Source: Algiphilus sp965216485 (GTDB lineage: Bacteria > Pseudomonadota > Gammaproteobacteria > Nevskiales > Nevskiaceae). Taken from it: a stretch of 64,000 nt of DNA. The DNA is taken from contig NZ_OZ244162.1 in assembly GCF_965216485.1 (NCBI RefSeq), forward strand, positions 2,418,001 to 2,482,000. The letters run 5' to 3'. The notes below the pieces were generated by a model that worked only from the letters and a program-made list of their open reading frames with translations, was not told the origin of the DNA and made no database searches. This document shows, in pieces, positions 26,217 to 35,946 of the stretch. The position numbers were made by a program, and so were the translations under genes. How positions within the stretch are numbered: the first letter of the stretch is position 1; the number at the start of each line of letters is the position of its first letter.

Positions 26217-27898
26217 CAGGCCGCCTTGGCCTGCTGCGCCATCGCGCGGTTCACGCCCGACAGCACGGCCTTGAGCGAGGCGGTGACGATGTTCGGGTCG
26301 ATGCCGACGCCAAACAGCGGTCCCTGGTCGCCCACGCGCAGGTCGATATAGGTGGCAGCGCGCGCATTGGCGCCTTCCCCGAGAGCGTGCTCGTGGTAGT
26401 CCATGATCTGGATCTTGACCCCGAGCCGCTGCGACAGCGCCGAGACGAAGGCGTCGATCGGCCCATTGCCACGGCCTTCCAGCGTGGCCGCCTCGCCCTC
26501 GATACGCACGTCGGCAGTGAGATGCACCTCGTCGGAACGCGAATCCTCGACGAAGTGATGGCCTTCGTAGGTATAGGGACGGTCCGGATGCACATAGGCA
26601 TCCTGGAAGACCTGATAGATGGCCTCGGCAGTCAGCTCCTTGCCGGTGTCATCGGTGACCTGCTTGACGATCTGGCTGAACTCGATCTGCAGGCGACGTG
26701 GCAGCCGCAAACCGTACTCGGTTTCGAGCAGATAGCTGACGCCGCCCTTGCCGGACTGCGAGTTGACCCGGATCACTGCCTCATAGGTACGCCCCACGTC
26801 CCGTGGATCGATGGGCAGATAGGGCATATCCCAGACATCGTCCTTGTCGCCGCGCGCGGCCAAGGCCTTCTTGATGGCGTCCTGATGCGAACCGGAGAAG
26901 GAGGTGAAGACCAGTTCACCCACATAGGGATGGCGAGGCGACACCGGCAACTGATTGCAGTGTTCCACCGTGGCCTTGATGGCGTCGATATCGGAGAAGT
27001 CGAGGCCCGGGTGCACACCCTGCGTATACATATTCAACGCCAGATTGACGATGTCCACGTTGCCTGTGCGCTCGCCGTTGCCGAACAGACAGCCCTCAAT
27101 GCGGTCGGCCCCGGCCATGATGGCGAATTCAGCGGCCGCCGTGCCCGTGCCGCGGTCATTGTGCGGGTGCACCGAGAGCACCACCGCATCACGCCGGGCG
27201 ATATGACGGTGCGTCCACTCGACCATGTCGGCAAAGATGTTGGGCGTGGAATGCTCCACCGTGGAGGGCAGATTGATGATGCAGGGCGCCTCCGGCGTCG
27301 GCTGCCAGACCTCGGTGACCGCGTCGATGATGCGGCGCGAGAACTCCAGCTCGGTGCCCGAGTACATTTCCGGTGAATACTGGAAGACCCATTCGGTCTC
27401 CGGCATGGTGGCTGCGATATCGCGCAGCATCTGGGCATGGTGCACGGCCAGGGCCACCACCTCGTCCTCGTTCATGTTGAACACGACCTTGCGCATGATC
27501 GGCGCGGTCGCGTTGTAGACGTGGACGACTGCCCGACGCGCCCCCCGCAGCGACTCGAAGGTCCGCCGGATGAGGTGCTCGCGTGCCTGGGTCAGCACCT
27601 GGATGGTGACGTCACCGGGAACGCGGTCTTCCTCAATGAGGCGCCGGATGAAGTCGAAGTCGGTCTGCGAAGCGGACGGAAAGCCCACTTCGATTTCCTT
27701 GAAGCCGATGTCCACGAGCGCCTCGAACATCCGGAACTTGCGCTCGTGATCCATCGGTTCGATCAGCGCCTGGTTCCCGTCGCGCAGATCGACGCTCGCC
27801 CAGATCGGCGGCTTGTCGATGATGGCGTCCACCCATTGGCGATCCTTGAGGCCAACGCGTTGAAAGGGACGATATTTGATCTGCGGGTTATCGAGCAT
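26216..27898 (-). CDS. leuA: 2-isopropylmalate synthase
   Basis: A LeuA of about 560 residues, of the longer subfamily, catalysing the first committed step of leucine synthesis from 2-ketoisovalerate and acetyl-CoA. It begins MLDNPQIKYRPF; SVDLRDGNQAL carries the catalytic Arg-Asp, the His-x-His metal site is in LSVHPHNDRG, and a C-terminal LeuA dimer/regulatory domain follows. ATG 27898 is chosen because the family begins here and GGAG lies 9 nt before it; ATG 27913 adds five residues. A leucine-rich leader frame lies 120 nt upstream, which suggests attenuation by leucyl-tRNA supply. Confidence 0.94.
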   Translation of the reverse strand: MLDNPQIKYRPFQRVGLKDRQWVDAIIDKPPIWASVDLRDGNQALIEPMDHERKFRMFEALVDIGFKEIEVGFPSASQTDFDFIRRLIEEDRVPGDVTIQVLTQAREHLIRRTFESLRGARRAVVHVYNATAPIMRKVVFNMNEDEVVALAVHHAQMLRDIAATMPETEWVFQYSPEMYSGTELEFSRRIIDAVTEVWQPTPEAPCIINLPSTVEHSTPNIFADMVEWTHRHIARRDAVVLSVHPHNDRGTGTAAAEFAIMAGADRIEGCLFGNGERTGNVDIVNLALNMYTQGVHPGLDFSDIDAIKATVEHCNQLPVSPRHPYVGELVFTSFSGSHQDAIKKALAARGDKDDVWDMPYLPIDPRDVGRTYEAVIRVNSQSGKGGVSYLLETEYGLRLPRRLQIEFSQIVKQVTDDTGKELTAEAIYQVFQDAYVHPDRPYTYEGHHFVEDSRSDEVHLTADVRIEGEAATLEGRGNGPIDAFVSALSQRLGVKIQIMDYHEHALGEGANARAATYIDLRVGDQGPLFGVGIDPNIVTASLKAVLSGVNRAMAQQAKAA

Positions 27899-28026
27899 GG
27901 CGGTTGTCTCCATGACGCTCCGCTCCGCGCTGGGGCGTTGCGGAGGCTAAAGGGGATTTGGATTGCGCGGTCATCTGGAGGGCCCCACGCCGGCCACATC
28001 GCATCGTTATCTGCCCCTCAGGGCAG
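27899..28026 (-). promoter_or_regulatory. Candidate leuA attenuator with alternative RNA structures
   Basis: Between the leader frame and leuA the minus-strand RNA can form CTGCCC-TGAG-GGGCAG at 28026-28011, covering the leader stop. Further down, CTCCGC (27945-27940) pairs with GCGGAG (27928-27923) just before the leuA start. The loop of the second hairpin (GCCCCA, 27936-27931) can instead pair with TGGGGC at 27987-27982, so the two folds exclude each other. No T-run follows the downstream hairpin, so masking of the leuA ribosome site is as likely as transcription termination. This is inference from base pairing only. Confidence 0.4.
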
Positions 28027-28104
28027 TAGCGGAGACACGCACAGTCGCAGCCGCAGCCAAAGGCGCGAGGCAAAAGCGGAAAGCATGTCGTTGCAATGCC
28101 ACAT
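28018..28104 (-). CDS. Putative leucine-rich leader peptide of leuA (leuL-like)
   Basis: A 28-codon frame starting 10 nt after the pssA stop, with the sequence MWHCND followed by a stretch carrying Leu at positions 8, 15, 17, 19, 21, 26 and 27 (7 of 28). The cluster LWLRLRL is followed by PLLP and TGA, and the stop lies in a 6-bp hairpin. A second in-frame ATG at 28086 would give 22 codons. Ribosome stalling at Leu codons under leucine starvation is how classical leu leaders work. No strong Shine-Dalgarno is visible; coupling from pssA could supply ribosomes. It is not homologous to E. coli leuL by sequence. Confidence 0.45.
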   Translation of the reverse strand: MWHCNDMLSAFASRLWLRLRLCVSPLLP

Positions 28105-28114
28105 AGGTAAAAGG

Positions 28115-28897
28115 TTACTCTTTGCGCCGCGCCTTGCCAACCACGGGAAGACCGCCACGGCCACCGTATAACGCCAATATGGGGCCGGATATCGCGTAGG
28201 CAAAGAACAGAATGAAGAGAATGCGCGGCGGATCGATCATGACCAGTGCCAGCGCGCCGACCACCATGACAAAGGACACGAAGCGCACCCGTCCGGTCAG
28301 GTCGAGCTTCTTGAAGCTCGGGAAGCGGATGCTGCTCACCATCAGCAGTGCGATCCCCATGGTCAGAATCATCGACACCACCAGCAGTGACTCACCGGAC
28401 AGTCCCCAGGAGTGCGCACTCCAGACGTAGAAAACGATGACCGCCGCCGCCGACGGCGACGGCAGACCGAAGAAATCGCCGGTGCCGCCGGATATGCTGG
28501 TGAGCACGTTGAAGCGCGCCAGGCGCAAGGCCGTGCATGCGACAAAGGCAAAGGCGATGACCCAGCCGAGCTTGCCGCCAAGCCAGGCGTAATCGCCGAG
28601 ATGATGCAGCGAATAGGCATAGATCAGTACGCCGGTCGCCACACCGAAGGCCACCATATCGCTGAGGCTGTCGTATTCCTTGCCGAAATCGCTGGCCGTG
28701 TTGGTCAGACGCGCGATCCGTCCGTCGAGGGCGTCGGCCACCATCGCCACCAGGATGGCTAGCGCCGCTTCGGAGAAGCGCCCAGACAAGGCAGCCACAA
28801 TGGCGTAGAAGCCACCAAAGAGCGTGGCGGTAGTGATCAGATTGGGAAGGACATAGATACCCTTGCGGGGCTTTCTGTCGCTGTGTTGTTCGTCCAT
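28115..28897 (-). CDS. pssA: CDP-diacylglycerol-serine O-phosphatidyltransferase
   Basis: A 260-residue integral membrane phosphatidylserine synthase. The CDP-alcohol phosphotransferase motif DG(x)2AR(x)8G(x)3D(x)3D is complete in DALDGRIARL followed by FGKEYDSLSD. Six to eight hydrophobic helices follow. The start ATG at 28897 gives MDEQHSDRKPRKGIYVLPN, the usual N-terminus; upstream in-frame codons belong to the neighbouring gene region. It is 4 nt downstream of the degenerate psd-like gene and part of the ilvC-psd-pssA-leuA order known from beta- and gammaproteobacteria. Confidence 0.95.
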   Translation of the reverse strand: MDEQHSDRKPRKGIYVLPNLITTATLFGGFYAIVAALSGRFSEAALAILVAMVADALDGRIARLTNTASDFGKEYDSLSDMVAFGVATGVLIYAYSLHHLGDYAWLGGKLGWVIAFAFVACTALRLARFNVLTSISGGTGDFFGLPSPSAAAVIVFYVWSAHSWGLSGESLLVVSMILTMGIALLMVSSIRFPSFKKLDLTGRVRFVSFVMVVGALALVMIDPPRILFILFFAYAISGPILALYGGRGGLPVVGKARRKE

Positions 28898-28901
28898 CCG
28901 C

Positions 28902-29526
28902 CTAGGATAACGAGGCGAGCACCGTCCGTCCTGCTGTCGTCCGGGCCCCCACCGCTGCACGGACCTCGCTGTCCATCGGGACATAGACATCCACCACGCG
29001 CAGCGCACGCCGCGGTCCGATCCGCCGCGCCTGTCCCACACGCTGCCCGAAGGACATGCGCAGAATCGAGCCGCGGCCGGCATATCCCGCCTTCGGCACC
29101 ATGAGCACATCGGCCCCCGATACGGTATGTAGCCAGCCGACACCACGCGCATGGGGTCGCGCCGGCTCACGCACCTGGCCATCGACAGGCGCGCGCAGCG
29201 CATACCCACGGAACCAGGACACACGCAGGCGCAAGCGCAATGCGGGTGCCCCCAGCGGCCCTTTTCGAACGCGGCGCACACTCATCACGCGGCCCGACAG
29301 TGGCGCGTAGATCCCGCTGGGGGTTGCCGGAAGCTCCCCGCCCGGTTCACGGAAGTAACACACGCAGAATGCGAGCGTCAGCAGGGCCACCCCTGCCGCC
29401 AGAACCCACCCGACCAGCAGACAGACACACAGCAGGGCGGCCGCCAGCAGTACCAGCGGCCACCCCTCCCGCGCGATCCCGAAGCTGGGTTCCGCAGAAC
29501 CCAGGAAACCGGGCCGCGGGAAACGC

Positions 29527-29546
<20 letters not shown>
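28902..29546 (-). CDS. Degenerate phosphatidylserine decarboxylase-like protein
   Basis: About 214 residues. AREGWPLVLLAA followed by two hydrophobic segments and CYFREPGGELPAT matches the short (archaeal/proteobacterial) Psd family, and VDVYVP plus the AGRTVLASL tail match its C-terminus. Key residues are gone. The Gly-Ser just before VDVY, where Psd self-cleaves to make the pyruvoyl group, reads Leu-Arg (28998-29003). The acidic SPADG-type motif reads APLSG, and the His of the usual VNR segment is absent. It therefore cannot be an active decarboxylase by the known mechanism. The start is unclear (TTG at 29546 inside the ilvC end). Position between ilvC and pssA is where psd normally lies. 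Confidence 0.7.
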
Positions 29547-30549
<1,003 letters not shown>

Positions 30550-30606
30550 GTACTTACGCGCTCCAATTGAAGTAATGATTTAAAAAATTCAGCTCTCTTG
30601 CAGCCA

Positions 30607-31122
30607 CTAGCTCGCCGTGGCGAGTACCCGGGCTCCGAGCACGGCGCTCCCCGTCTCGATGGCTGCGACGCCCGAACGCACCAGTTCCACGACCTCGCCG
30701 ATGGCAGCCAATTCGGCAACCATCGCATCGATCTCGGTCCCAGTCCCGGCGACGCGAAGGCAATGCAGATCGCCCTCCGTCTCTAGCACGTGCATTTCAT
30801 GCTGCGCGCACAAGCCTTCCCAGGCCTCGCGGGCATGGGGAGCGACCCGAAGCTTGATCAGCATCAGCTCACACTCACTGTGCGCGCGCACGGTGACGTC
30901 GAGCACTTCCACCACGTCAATGAGCTTGCGCGACTGCTTGACGATCTGGTCGATCACCTCATCGGAACCCATGGTCACCAGCGTCAGCCGGGAGAGCGAG
31001 GGGTCTTGGGTGGGCGCGACGGTAAGTGACTCGATGTTGTAGCCACGCGCGGCGAACATGCCGGAAACGCGCGCGAGCGCGCCGGATTCGTTCTGCAGAA
31101 GAATGGAGATGATGTGGCGCAT
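30607..31122 (-). CDS. ilvH: Acetolactate synthase small (regulatory) subunit
   Basis: A 171-residue IlvH/IlvN regulatory subunit with an N-terminal ACT domain (MRHIISILLQNESGALARVSGMFAARGYNI region, feedback valine binding) and the C-terminal ALS-small-subunit domain. The ATG at 31122 is the family start; the upstream in-frame extension is low-complexity. No Shine-Dalgarno is seen before it and a promoter-like element ends 10 nt upstream, so the mRNA may be leaderless. The large subunit ilvB is divergently encoded 199 nt away, not in the usual ilvB-ilvH order. Confidence 0.95.
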   Translation of the reverse strand: MRHIISILLQNESGALARVSGMFAARGYNIESLTVAPTQDPSLSRLTLVTMGSDEVIDQIVKQSRKLIDVVEVLDVTVRAHSECELMLIKLRVAPHAREAWEGLCAQHEMHVLETEGDLHCLRVAGTGTEIDAMVAELAAIGEVVELVRSGVAAIETGSAVLGARVLATAS

Positions 31123-31132
31123 AGGGTGCGCA

Positions 31133-31161
31133 AAGATAGCGGCGCCGCCTGCATTGTGCAA
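31133..31161 (-). promoter_or_regulatory. Candidate sigma-70 promoter of the ilvH operon
   Basis: On the minus strand TTGCAC (31161-31156) and TATCTT (31138-31133) are separated by exactly 17 nt. The -10 ends 10 nt before the ilvH ATG, which would place the transcript start very close to the start codon. The match is moderate at both boxes. Confidence 0.4.
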
Positions 31162-31276
31162 CGCAGGATGCGCGCAGCCGCCGCAGGATGCCCGCGTGGC
31201 GGGGCTTTCGCCCACCCGCACCGGGCGGACCGGGGCACCAAAAACCCGCCGTCGCGCGCGCGACACCGCCTGCGCG

Positions 31277-31285
31277 TGCTATAAA
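31277..31285 (+). promoter_or_regulatory. Candidate extended -10 promoter of ilvB
   Basis: TGCTATAAA, an extended -10 (TGn + TATAAA), lies 36 nt before the ilvB ATG in an otherwise GC-rich spacer. No good -35 is present, as is common for extended -10 promoters. Confidence 0.45.
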
Positions 31286-31321
31286 TGAGGGTTCCTTCCC
31301 CACATTTTTGGCGCATTCTTT

Positions 31322-33160
31322 ATGACGACCGTGCGTGCATCCGAACACCCACGGGCCGGGCAGACCCTCGCCGGCTCCGACATCATCGTTCAGGTTCTGG
31401 CGGACGAGGGTGTGGATGTCGTATTCGGTTATTCCGGCGGCGCCATCCTCCCGACCTACGATGCCATCTTCCGCTACAACGCGGAAGCCAACGACGGCCA
31501 GGGCCGGGATCCAATGCCACTCATCGTGCCCGCCAACGAACAGGGCGCCGGCTTCATGGCGGCGGGCTACGCCCGCGCCTCGGGCCGTGTGGGCGTGGCA
31601 CTGGTGACCTCCGGCCCGGGCGCGACCAACTGCGTCACGCCAGTACGTGACTGCATGGCGGATTCCATCCCCATCGTCGTCATCTGTGGGCAGGTGCCGA
31701 CGGCGGCCATTGGTAGCGACGCCTTCCAGGAGGCGCCCGTCAGCAACATCATGGGTGCCTGCGCCAAGCATGTCTTCCTGGTGACCGATCCCTCCCGGCT
31801 CGAAGCCACCGTGCGCACCGCCTTCGAGATCGCCCGTTCCGGTCGCCCAGGACCGGTGGTCATCGACGTGCCCAAGGACGTTCAGAACTGGGAAGGCCCC
31901 TTCCTCGGCCAGGGCACCCTGCCGATTCCGGGCTACCGTGCGCGCCAGCAGCAGATCGATGACAACCATCTCTCCGACGCTTCGGCGGTAAAGTTCTTCG
32001 AGCAGTTCCAGCAGGCCCAGCGCCCGCTGATCTACGCCGGCGGCGGCGTCATCAATGCCGAGGCCTCGGCCGCGCTGCGCGAATTCGCGGACACCTTCGG
32101 CGTGCCTGTTGTCACCACGCTGATGGGCATTGGCGCCTACGACACGACTCAGCCGCGCTCGCTGCACATGCTCGGCATGCATGGCACCGCCTTCGCCAAT
32201 TACGCGGTCGAGGATGCCGACTTCCTTTTCGCGGTGGGTGCGCGTTTCGACGATCGCGTCGCGGCCGTGCCGGAGCGCTTCGCACGCAACGCCAAGGCCA
32301 TCGCACACCTCGATGTCGACCACTCCGAGATTCACAAGGTCAAGCGCGTCAGCTGGCATCACGTCGGACGCATGCGCGAGGCGCTGGAAGCATTGACCGC
32401 CCACGGCAAGGCGAAGGGCTTCGCGCCCGACTACGGCGCCTGGCACAAGCACCTTGCGCATCTGAAGCGCGATTACGCGATGAACTACAACCGCGAGGCG
32501 GAGCAGATCCAGCCCTATGCGGTGATCGAAGCCATCAACCGCCATACCCGAGGTGACGCGGTCATTGCCACCGGCGTAGGACAGCACCAGATGTGGGCGG
32601 CACAGTATTTCGACTTCCGCGAACCCCGGCTTTGGCTCACTTCGGGCTCGATGGGCACCATGGGCTTCGGACTGCCGGCCGCCATCGGCGCCGCCTTCGC
32701 CCGCCCGGGACGTACCGTCATTGACATCGACGGCGATGCCTCCATCCGGATGAATCTGGGCGAGATGGAGACCGTCACCACCTACGATCTGCCGGTGAAG
32801 ATCGTCGTACTGAACAACTTCGGCGACGGCATGGTGCGGCAGTGGCAAAAGCTGTTCTTCAAGGGCCGCTTCTCTGCCTCCGACAAATCGTTGCACAAGA
32901 AGGATTTCGTCAAGGCGGCCGAAGCCGACGGTTTCGCATTCGCGAAGCGGCTGGACCGCGGCGAGGACCTAGAAGCCGTGATCGCGGAGTTTGTCACCTT
33001 CGACGGGCCGGCCTTCCTCGAAGTCATCATCGATCCGGATGCCGGCGTCTACCCCATGGTGGGCCCGGGTATGACCTACGACCAGATGATCACCGGCGAC
33101 TGGATTCCTTCGCGCGACGCTACCGAAACCATCACGCCCGACCAGTCCGAGATGTTTTAG
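31322..33160 (+). CDS. ilvB: Acetolactate synthase large (catalytic) subunit
   Basis: A 612-residue ThDP enzyme condensing pyruvate to acetolactate. The catalytic Glu lies in ANEQGAGFMA. FGYSGGAILPTYD, TSGPGATN, GQVPTAAIGSDAFQE and the FAD-region motifs are clear. The ThDP/Mg motif reads GDA (471-473) rather than the bacterial GDG, followed by NN 26 residues later; DIDGDA is the form found in fungal mitochondrial enzymes. It is transcribed away from ilvH-ilvC. There is no Shine-Dalgarno at the ATG. An MCE transporter operon begins 14 nt downstream and may be co-transcribed. Confidence 0.95.
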   Translation: MTTVRASEHPRAGQTLAGSDIIVQVLADEGVDVVFGYSGGAILPTYDAIFRYNAEANDGQGRDPMPLIVPANEQGAGFMAAGYARASGRVGVALVTSGPGATNCVTPVRDCMADSIPIVVICGQVPTAAIGSDAFQEAPVSNIMGACAKHVFLVTDPSRLEATVRTAFEIARSGRPGPVVIDVPKDVQNWEGPFLGQGTLPIPGYRARQQQIDDNHLSDASAVKFFEQFQQAQRPLIYAGGGVINAEASAALREFADTFGVPVVTTLMGIGAYDTTQPRSLHMLGMHGTAFANYAVEDADFLFAVGARFDDRVAAVPERFARNAKAIAHLDVDHSEIHKVKRVSWHHVGRMREALEALTAHGKAKGFAPDYGAWHKHLAHLKRDYAMNYNREAEQIQPYAVIEAINRHTRGDAVIATGVGQHQMWAAQYFDFREPRLWLTSGSMGTMGFGLPAAIGAAFARPGRTVIDIDGDASIRMNLGEMETVTTYDLPVKIVVLNNFGDGMVRQWQKLFFKGRFSASDKSLHKKDFVKAAEADGFAFAKRLDRGEDLEAVIAEFVTFDGPAFLEVIIDPDAGVYPMVGPGMTYDQMITGDWIPSRDATETITPDQSEMF

Positions 33161-33174
33161 AGCGGACGGCAGGC

Positions 33175-34239
33175 GTGTCGGCCGAGCTAAGGCAGCGCCT
33201 GGAAAACGGCACGCTGCATCTGCAAATCGCCGGTCAGTGGAACCTGGGCGGCAGCCCGGATACCCACCGCCTGCAGGATGCGCTGCGGCAGGCAGACGCA
33301 CTGCGGATCGAAGTTGCCGAGCGCACGAACTGGGATTCGGCACTTCCCGCCTTCCTGACGGCGCTACTGCATAGCGCCGATCAGCGGGCCATGAAGGTGG
33401 AACTGCAGCTGCCGGCACGCCTCGACGCCCTGCTGCGCCTTGCGCGCAAGGATGCCGCCCCACCAGAAGTCCGTGCGTCCTCGCCCTTCCGACTGCCGGA
33501 TCTGCGGCCACCGCTGCGCTTCCTCGGCGCCTTGCTGCTGGCCCTGCGGCCGGGTGCACACACGCTGCCGCAAGGGCGAGAGCTACTACGCATCATGCGT
33601 CAAACCAGCGTGCAGAGCGTTCCCATCATCGTGCTGGTGAATTTCCTGGTGGGCGCCATCCTTGCCTTCATCGGGGTGGTCCAGCTACGCACCTTCGGCG
33701 CGGAAATCTACGTTGCGGATCTGGTCGGCATTGCCACCGCGCGGGAAATGGCAGCCCTGATCACAGCCGTGGTGCTGTCGGGACGTATCGCCGCCAGCTT
33801 CGCGGCCGAAATCGCCACCATGCAGGCCAATGAGGAAATCGACGCCCTGCGCACCGCGGGCGTGGATCCGATCCGCTATCTGGCGGTACCCCGCGTGCTG
33901 GCGCTGGTGCTCGCCATGCCCGTGCTGTTTTTCGTGGCCTGCACCGCAGCCCTGCTCGGCGGGCTGGTCGTGGCGACGCTGATGATCCAGCTGCCGGCCA
34001 GCGGCTATCTGGTGCAGACGCAGGAGATGGTGACCCTCACCCAGGTGATGATCGGATTCGGCAAGAGTCTGGCCTTTGCCGCCTATCTCAGCGCCACGGG
34101 CTGTTACTACGGCCTGTGCGCGCCGCGCACGGCGGCCGGCGTGGGCGATGCCACGACCCGGGCGGTGGTGGGCAGTATCATCGGAATCATCTGTATCGAC
34201 GCAGCCGTGGCCATGCTCTGCAATGCACTTGGAATCTGA
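33175..34239 (+). CDS. MlaE-type ABC transporter permease with N-terminal STAS-like domain
   Basis: About 354 residues from a GTG at 33175. Residues 1-100 form a degenerate STAS-like domain (MlaB-like) and the rest is the MlaE permease with about five helices, including the conserved ADLVGIATAREMAALITAVVLSGR and ANEEIDALRTAGVDP coupling-helix segment. It imports or moves phospholipids between membranes with MlaF and an MCE protein. The frame is open back into ilvB, but only this GTG fits after the ilvB stop. Its 3' end overlaps the ATPase gene by 17 nt. Confidence 0.88.
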   Translation: MSAELRQRLENGTLHLQIAGQWNLGGSPDTHRLQDALRQADALRIEVAERTNWDSALPAFLTALLHSADQRAMKVELQLPARLDALLRLARKDAAPPEVRASSPFRLPDLRPPLRFLGALLLALRPGAHTLPQGRELLRIMRQTSVQSVPIIVLVNFLVGAILAFIGVVQLRTFGAEIYVADLVGIATAREMAALITAVVLSGRIAASFAAEIATMQANEEIDALRTAGVDPIRYLAVPRVLALVLAMPVLFFVACTAALLGGLVVATLMIQLPASGYLVQTQEMVTLTQVMIGFGKSLAFAAYLSATGCYYGLCAPRTAAGVGDATTRAVVGSIIGIICIDAAVAMLCNALGI

Positions 34240-34984
34240 CACTCCTGTGGCCGATCCCGTGATCCGGGTAGAGGGCCTGACCATGGCCTTCGGCAAAACC
34301 GTGATACAGCGCGATATCGATTGCGCCATCCCGCGCTCCAGCATCTTCGCCATCATCGGGGGTAGCGGCTGCGGCAAATCCACGCTGCTTCGCCACATGA
34401 TTGGGCTGGAGACACCGCAGGCTGGTCGCATTGACCGCCGCGGGCGCGACGGCGGCGAACCGCGCTTCGGCGTGATGTTTCAGCAAGGCGCGCTGTGGTC
34501 GTCGATGACGCTTGCCGAGAACATCGAAACGGCCGTCGCGTTCGAACGCCATCTGACCCTGCAGGCGGCGCGCGAACTGGCACGCTACAAGCTGGCGCTG
34601 GTCGGACTGGCCCGCTACGCCGACTACTACCCGGCAGCCATCAGTGGTGGCATGCGCAAGCGGGCGGCCATCGCCCGTGCTCTGGCACTGGACCCTGAGC
34701 TGGTCTTTCTCGATGAACCCTCTGCGGGTCTCGACCCCCTTTCCGCCAGCGCCCTGGACGAACTCATCCTGCAACTGCGCGATACCCTGCAGACCAGCAT
34801 CGTCATCGTGACCCACGAATTGCACAGTATCTTCGCCATCGTCGACCAGGCCCTCTTTCTCGACGCCGGAAGCAAGACGCCGTCTGCGCTGGGCAGCCCT
34901 CGTTGGTTGGCGGAGGCCTGCCCCGACGCAGAGGTGCGCCGCTTCATGCATCGCGAGTCGACACCCGCGGAGGTCTCGGCATGA
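34223..34984 (+). CDS. MlaF-like ABC transporter ATP-binding protein
   Basis: A 253-residue ATPase with Walker A GGSGCGKST, signature ISGGMRKR, Walker B LVFLDEPSAGLD and switch VTHEL. The signature GGMRKRAA is characteristic of the MlaF group. The segment between Walker A and the Q-loop is somewhat shortened compared with MlaF. ATG 34223 overlaps the permease gene; the stop overlaps the MCE gene start (ATGA). It powers the lipid transporter encoded around it. Confidence 0.92.
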   Translation: MHLESDTPVADPVIRVEGLTMAFGKTVIQRDIDCAIPRSSIFAIIGGSGCGKSTLLRHMIGLETPQAGRIDRRGRDGGEPRFGVMFQQGALWSSMTLAENIETAVAFERHLTLQAARELARYKLALVGLARYADYYPAAISGGMRKRAAIARALALDPELVFLDEPSAGLDPLSASALDELILQLRDTLQTSIVIVTHELHSIFAIVDQALFLDAGSKTPSALGSPRWLAEACPDAEVRRFMHRESTPAEVSA

Positions 34985-35946
34985 GAAACGCCTCACGCAG
35001 CGCCCTTGCCGTAGGTGCCTTCTTTGTCATCGGCGTCGTCCTCATCGTCGGCATGGTCAGCTTCTTCGGCGACGGCATGCCATGGCAGAGCAAGCAACGC
35101 GCGGTCGCCTATTTCAAGGGCTCGCTGTCGGGCTTGACCGTGGGCGCTCCAGTCACCTTTCGTGGCGTGCGGGTCGGCAACGTGGAGCGCATCGAGCTAC
35201 GGATCGATGGTGCACAGGCACGGGCGCAGATTCCCGTCTTCCTCCGCCTGAACCCCGATGCGGCCCAGTGGCGCGGCGGCAATGGCGAGCCCGACATTCA
35301 CGCGCTGGTGGCGCAGGGATTGCGCGCCCAACTCGCATCCCTCAGCTTCGTCACCGGCCAGCTCTACATCGAACTCGACTTCCACCCGAACCACATCGCC
35401 GAGACCGCGACGGGCCACAGTCATGACGTCCCCGAGATTCCGACCATGCCCTCGGACACCGCCCAGGTCATCGATTTCGTGAAGCAGCTGCCGGTACGCG
35501 AGCTGGTCGGCTCGCTCCGCTCCACCCTCGAGCGCATCGACCGCCTGACCGCGACGATGGAAGGCGAACTCAAGCCGATGAGCCAAAGCATCACGCAGAC
35601 CCTCGACACGCTGAACCGAACCATTCCGCGCGTGGCAGAGGATGTCGAGCGTCTGCAGCAAGACATCGGCCGCGCCAGTGCAAACGCCGGAGAAGCCATG
35701 CAGCAGGTGGGCGGCGCCGCCGAGCGTATGAGTGCGGAGGTCGCGCTGCTGGCCCAGGAACTGCGCTCTACTGCCGAAGCCTTGCAACGCAGCAATCGCC
35801 AGGTAGAGAGCTTGATCGCCGAGGATGCGCCCGCACGCGCCGATCTCGAACAACTGCTTTCGGACCTCGCCCGGACGGCGCGCTCCCTGCGCGCCTTCTC
35901 CAGCACGCTTGAAGAAAACCCCAACAGCCTTCTCTTCGGAAAATGA
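34981..35946 (+). CDS. MCE/MlaD-family lipid-transport protein
   Basis: A 321-residue protein with one N-terminal membrane helix (about residues 9-31), an MCE domain starting near AVAYFKGSLSGLTVGAPVTF and RGVRVGNVERIEL (about 38-140), and a long C-terminal helical region (about 180-310) predicted to be coiled coil. MCE proteins form hexameric rings or tunnels that carry lipids across the periplasm. It is longer than E. coli MlaD and closer to MCE proteins with helical needles. It overlaps both neighbours by 4 nt. Confidence 0.9.
   Translation: MRNASRSALAVGAFFVIGVVLIVGMVSFFGDGMPWQSKQRAVAYFKGSLSGLTVGAPVTFRGVRVGNVERIELRIDGAQARAQIPVFLRLNPDAAQWRGGNGEPDIHALVAQGLRAQLASLSFVTGQLYIELDFHPNHIAETATGHSHDVPEIPTMPSDTAQVIDFVKQLPVRELVGSLRSTLERIDRLTATMEGELKPMSQSITQTLDTLNRTIPRVAEDVERLQQDIGRASANAGEAMQQVGGAAERMSAEVALLAQELRSTAEALQRSNRQVESLIAEDAPARADLEQLLSDLARTARSLRAFSSTLEENPNSLLFGK

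Noticed and set aside
27914..27946. The CTCCGC/GCGGAG hairpin before leuA as a classical intrinsic terminator
   Set aside because: No run of U follows it, so I list it only as part of a possible attenuator and do not call it a terminator.
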